Shown piece after piece: positions 54,243 to 64,000 of a stretch of DNA of 64,000 bases. A model generated the notes under the pieces. The model had not been told where the DNA came from. It did no database searches and saw only the letters and a list, made by a program, of their open reading frames with translations. A program made the translations under genes and the position numbers. This DNA is from Hypomesus transpacificus (taxonomy: Eukaryota > Chordata > Actinopteri > Osmeriformes > Osmeridae), in contig NC_061070.1 in NCBI RefSeq assembly GCF_021917145.1, positions 9,100,743-9,164,742 on the forward strand, written 5' to 3'. Each line of letters starts with the position of its first letter. Within the stretch, counting starts at the first letter, position 1.

Positions 54243-56738
54243 ATGGCATCGCAGCCTCCTCCCAAACCATGGGAAAGGCGGATTCCAGGAGCTATGGGTG
54301 CCCCAGTAAATTATCGGTAAAAACAAATCTAATATGTGCAGCTAATGTTACTTCACAGTCACAAGTACTACTAGTGCTGGAGCTAAACCTGTTAAGAGCT
54401 ACAGTAACGTTCGTTTTATCCACTTCTTTACTGTCAATGTGTTGTGACTAGCATACACTAGTGCTAGCAATTAGCCACACACCTAATTATTTAGCTAGCT
54501 AGGCTAGCTAAGTCGTTCCTTTTGCTACGTAAGGCGTCCTTTAAACTTAAGATAAGGGTATATGTTAGATGAATTATCGCCTGTTATATTGCTATCATGC
54601 TAACGTCAATCCAGCAACAAGCAACGTTACTTTTATAAGGTGAACTAAAGGTGAACTAAGTGACGAAGGCCTAACTACCAAGCTGCCACAGCTAGCTACC
54701 TGTCAGTTTCAGTTAGTTACACTACAGTAGGCTACAGGGTTAGATTTTGGCAGTGGTGATTCTAGCTAATGCAGCAGCTAGCAGACACATTTGAGGCTAT
54801 TTCACGCACACAATTGACTTTCCCACACCAGTCATAACACTTATTTACCAGTCATCTCTCTTTCTAATGATCAGGTCAGCAGAATTTGGTCCAGCTGGTC
54901 CTTCCACCTTATCAGGACCACCGATTTTGACCCGTATGACTCCACCACTTCCCCCTCGCCCCGTCCAGCAATCCTACCGTCCTGCCTTCAACTCCATCCC
55001 GTCTTCCTACAGTCCGTATGGAAGCTCCATGTATCCGGGATACAGCCCTTACAGCTACAGCGGTGGCTATGGCCTTGGCGGCTACAACCGCTTACCCCCA
55101 TCAGAGGACGTGGCTCCCAGCCGCTTTGTGCAGCAGGCTGAGGAAAGCAGCCGCGGGGCCTTCCAGTCCATCCAAAGCATCGTCCAGGCCTTTTCCTCCG
55201 TGAGCATGATGCTGGACGCCACCTTCTCCGCCGTCTATAACAGTTTCCGGGCGGTGTTGGACGTAGCCAACCACTTCACACGACTGCGGGTGCACTTCAC
55301 CCATGTCTTCTCTGCGTTTGCACTGGTACGCACTTTGAGATACCTCTACCGACGCATGCAGAGGCTCCTCGGGCTGAGGCAGGATGCTGAGGTTGAGGAC
55401 TTGTGGGCAGACAGTGCAGGAGATGTGCTGGCGACCACTACTGCGAGAGGGGTTGGAGCCGGAATAGATGACCCCAGAGGCACGGTCAAATCCTGGCCCA
55501 TCTTCCTGTTTCTGGCGGTCGTCCTCGGAGGGCCGTATTTGATTTGGAAGCTGCTGAGCTCCACCCAGGAGACGGAAGACACTGGTGAGCCCACACGTCT
55601 TTTTAGCTTTCATGTATGGATTTGGGATGTGGGAGCATGGTTACACAATATGTTAGATAAGATTCACGGTATATTGCACAGTGATCATGAACAGTGTTCC
55701 TTGAATAGGAGTAAGGCATACTTGAGCAGTAGATAAGGAGTCAATAGGTCAATATCTAACTACAAAAATAATCAATCAGGTGACTGCTTTTATCTTTTTA
55801 TCTTTCCATGCAGCTATCAACTGGGCCAATGGGGAGGATGACCATGTGGTGGCCAAGGCCGAGTACGACTTTACAGCCGCGTCTGAGGAGGAGGTCTCTA
55901 TGCAAGCTGGAGATATGCTCAATCTTGCCCCAAAAGGTGAGACTACCATCCAACCAGCACTTAACAACTTTTTGTCAAGGCCTGGGACAGTACACACTTA
56001 CCTGTCCTTTATTGCCATATTTGTGTTATTTGTCCAATAGAAAGCCGGATTCCACTGTAGGGTAGTCAGACCTGACATCTGGCAAACTATCACATTTACA
56101 TTTAGTGATTTAGCAGACGCTCTTATCCAGAGCGACTTACAGTAAGTACAGGGACATTCTCCCGAGGCAAGTAGGGTGAAGTGCCTTGCCCAGGGACACA
56201 ACAGAATTTTGCACGGCTGGAAATCGAACCGGCAACCTTGTGATTGGTAGCCCGATTCCCTAACCGCTCAGCCATCTGACCCCTATCAGTGTGGTATGTA
56301 CAAAAGAATGAAAGTTAAATGAATCTGAGTTCATGTTCTTCTGTCCTCTTTGCAGAGCTACAGCCCAGGGTACGTGGCTGGCTGCTGGCCAGCGTGGATG
56401 GCCAGACCACGGGCCTCGTCCCAGCCAACTATGTAAAGGTTCTTGGTAAGAGGAGAGGGCGTAAGCACGCTGAGCAAGATGGGCTGACCCAGGCTCAGCA
56501 AAGCAACCCAGAGGGCCTTCAAAACCATCAACCTGCTCTGGCAACTTGCCCAGGGCCAACTTCAGTCCCAAACTTCACCCCGGTTCTATACCCCGGCTCA
56601 GCCAGCACCCAGGGTAGCTCAGAGGAGCTGCTGGAGTCAGTGTACAGAGAAACAGAAATACCCCTCAACACAGGAGCACCTTACTCTAGTATAGCCTCAA
56701 GCACTGTGCTGACTATACCAGAGAGAATTGACCTGTGA
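54243..56738 (+). CDS. pex13: Peroxisomal membrane import protein PEX13
   Basis: Four exons, 54,243-54,316, 54,875-55,584, 55,814-55,936 and 56,356-56,738 (TGA), give 429 residues; human PEX13 has 403. PEX13 is an integral peroxisomal membrane protein that docks the cargo receptors PEX5 and PEX7 with PEX14 and forms part of the import pore. Seen here: N-terminal PPPKPWERR; a Tyr/Gly/Pro-rich segment at about 70-95 (YSPYGSSMYPGY, GGYGLGGY), the region reported to form the pore's selective phase; an amphipathic/hydrophobic central part (about 115-190); a clear membrane segment near 232-250 (WPIFLFLAVVLGGPYLIW); and a C-terminal SH3 domain at about 272-335 (AEYDF, GDMLNLAPKE, GWLLASVDG, GLVPANYV). 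The tail past the SH3 is longer than in human. The ATG context and NH2-terminal motif fix the start. Confidence 0.97.
56093..56282 (-). mobile_element. tRNA-derived SINE, antisense in pex13 intron 3
   Basis: On the minus strand the head reads TGGCTGAGCGGTTAGGGAAT (A box) and GCCGGTTCGATTTCC (B box), a tRNA-like polymerase III promoter. On the plus strand the body carries TTTAGCAGACGCTCTTATCC and GAGCGACTTACAGTAAGTAC, widespread in fish genomes. CTATCA flanks both ends (56,087-56,092; 56,283-56,288), a possible short target duplication. Confidence 0.85.
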
Positions 56739-57170
56739 TAATGTAAATGTCTATGTGTGTTTGTTTAGGTTCTACAAAAAGTGAAGTCAAATTCTCAAGT
56801 ATCCATTTTTGTCCGAATTGTTGTAATCTCAGTAAGATTCAACTGTGTCTCTTAGCACAGTTATACTGTGTAATTACAGGTTATTTTCAGAATTCATTAA
56901 TATGTTTCCATAGATTGATGCTGATATTGGGGTTCATCAGATTGGACACCTGAAAACCGTTCTGCTTTCTGTTGATTTGTGGTTGATGAATTCTCATTAA
57001 CATGGCAGTCTGGGTTCCACATTCACAATTTAGGCTTGTTAATGTGATACACGTTCTTAATCATGTGATATATTTAATTATCAGAAATTAGTTTTACAAA
57101 ATGTTCATTGATACAGAAAGGTGCACTGGTGGTCTGTTAGCAGTTCTCAAACAGCCAGAATGGTCCTGAG

Positions 57171-57176
57171 AATAAA
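57171..57176 (+). terminator. Poly(A) signal of pex13
   Basis: AATAAA 433 bp past the pex13 stop codon, the first canonical signal. Confidence 0.6.
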
Positions 57177-57946
57177 CTTTATGCCTGATGTGTTGTTGCA
57201 GCCACTTCAATAAATTACAAAGTTTAAAATCAGACACAGACAACCCTGTTCCAATCATGAATTGGTTCTTAGAGATAATGTTATGTTCAAATGTTGGTAA
57301 AATGGTATGTGTAGCCAATGGTTACATGTTTAGAAGGATGGTGTGGATGGAAAAATGTGTATGATGTTGGATCATTTTCAGAATCAAGACCTGTTTGGGC
57401 CTGTAATTAAAACTTTGTAATTAAGTTGTATTAGTATATACGTTTTTTGCTGTTGCATGATACTAAAGCCCAGTCATTTTGATTATGATCATTCACAATG
57501 CATTCACCCCCTGCTGTCTAATAAGAGTGTAATATGTAAATATAATGTATTGTAAAAACGTATATTTTCAAAACGTGATTAAGGCTCCCATTTATTTCAG
57601 ACGAGGTTGTATTTTGTTTTCATTTGTAAAATAACTACTGGCAGGGCTAAAGTAAACCAGACGTCTGAATTAGCTACCACTACAGTACATTAGTACTGGA
57701 CTGTACTGTAGTACAGTAGTAGCTAAAACTTTGCGAAACTTCACTGTTCCCTCAAAAATAAAAATATTTAAGCATACTTTAAACCACTTCTTCTGTTATA
57801 CCTATATTGAACCTAGAGAGTTTCAACCAAAGATAATAAACGTGTATTAACATTTTCCTCTAAGAAACATTCTTTCTTGTCTACTTACTAGTAAAAGAGT
57901 AGATAACTTCTTTGATTGTAATCAACCCCTACTTGCTTCAAGCTTT

Positions 57947-57961
57947 GGTTACTAAGCAACC
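57947..57961. promoter_or_regulatory. X-box-like (RFX) site upstream of sanbr
   Basis: GGTTACTAAGCAACC is a near-palindrome (GTTACT-A-AGCAAC) resembling the RFX X-box. It sits about 950 bp before the sanbr ATG, near where a non-coding first exon would start. Functional role is inferred. Confidence 0.35.
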
Positions 57962-58704
57962 AGGACGCTACGGAGCACCTGCTGCACTGCGGCACTGGGA
58001 TGAGAACACATTTGCGGCACCGGAAGAAGAAAAAAATCAGCTGTGCAAAAATGTTTTTGGAGATGATGGGGACGTCGAAATAGTCATTGTATGGAGTTCC
58101 CACACTTCATGCAGTGCTGCTTAGCAACATATTTTACCTGACTACCAAATATTGTACTTTTCTGTAGCAAACTATTTGCTGTCTAGCTAAGAATAACACA
58201 ATTTTGAGCTTTACAATTAGTGCTAGTCTACTGTAGCAGCCTTGTTATGCTAGTAGCTGACAAAGCTAGAGCTACGTTATTCTCTTTGATCGTACAGCCA
58301 AAGCAAAGCCTGCAGATAAGAGTAAGTAATTAGCTAGCTAGCTTGTCAACAGATATGGTGACTACACCCCAGAAGGATCAAATTAACCAAGTCACATTGC
58401 CATTTAGCATTGCCAAGGTACTAGTCTAGATTATCTAGTAGATATATATAGACTTTTGCCAATAATATGGTCTGGACCACACTGGAGTAGATGCTAACGC
58501 AAGTCATATCTTATTTCTTAAAAATAGTATGTCAGCTAGCCAAAGCAGGCATTTCTCAGCACCAGCGAGTAGGCTATCTTTGCAGAGAAAATCAGTTTCA
58601 GTAAGATGCCTTGCTAAGTACTATATGTGCATTTGTTGCCTTTGTTGTGACTAGTCTTAACAGTCAGGATATGTATCGTTCTGTTCGACTGTCAGTTCAG
58701 ATGA

Positions 58705-64000
<5,296 letters not shown>

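Noticed and set aside
57912..58124. 70-codon frame upstream of sanbr
   Set aside because: Probably sanbr 5' UTR or promoter; the conserved SANBR start is at 58,903 and this frame does not splice to it in phase through any donor I could see.

Overview
This window is nuclear DNA from a ray-finned fish, most likely a teleost outside the carp/zebrafish group. The evidence is split genes with GT..AG introns, abundant (CA)n/(GA)n microsatellites, a fish-type tRNA-derived SINE, hAT and Harbinger-like miniature transposons, and five genes whose human counterparts cluster on chromosome 2p15-p16.1. I cannot name the species. All six genes I can support are on the + strand.

Layout. 1-12,898: no confident gene; microsatellites, small hAT-type elements, a solo LTR inside a MITE-like element, and a LINE 3' fragment. 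12,899-15,364: fam161a (cilium/centrosome protein), four exons, with a short C terminus. 16,600-21,300: a transposon nest; a hAT-like element (17,471-21,276) holds a Harbinger-like element, which holds another hAT-like element, plus a separate ATCAAC-rich element. 21,935-27,415: a gene for a small cysteine-rich single-pass membrane protein that I do not recognise; its start exon is not found. 29,144-36,830: papolg (poly(A) polymerase gamma), with a duplicated pair of 3' exons that splice in frame past the usual stop. 39,241-47,965: rel (c-Rel), with a kappa-B site about 100 bp upstream of the ATG. 47,966-54,242: a 6.3-kb gap where PUS10 sits in human; I see no PUS10 exon. 54,243-56,738: pex13. 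58,903 to the right edge: sanbr (KIAA1841), cut off by the window, with one GC-AG intron.

The order papolg-rel-pex13-sanbr matches the human block, with fam161a also from the same region, so this is an ancient syntenic segment rather than an operon; each gene has its own promoter. Functions are independent: mRNA 3'-end polyadenylation (papolg), immune transcription (rel), class-switch recombination control (sanbr), peroxisomal import (pex13) and ciliary structure (fam161a).

Exon borders below were derived by reading GT/AG sites and checking that the reading frame is kept at every junction; no transcript data were used. The most interesting observations are the papolg tail-exon duplication whose alternative donor overlaps the stop codon, the unidentified membrane-protein gene, the nested transposons, and a 43-bp element with perfect 17-bp inverted ends and 8-bp target duplications.
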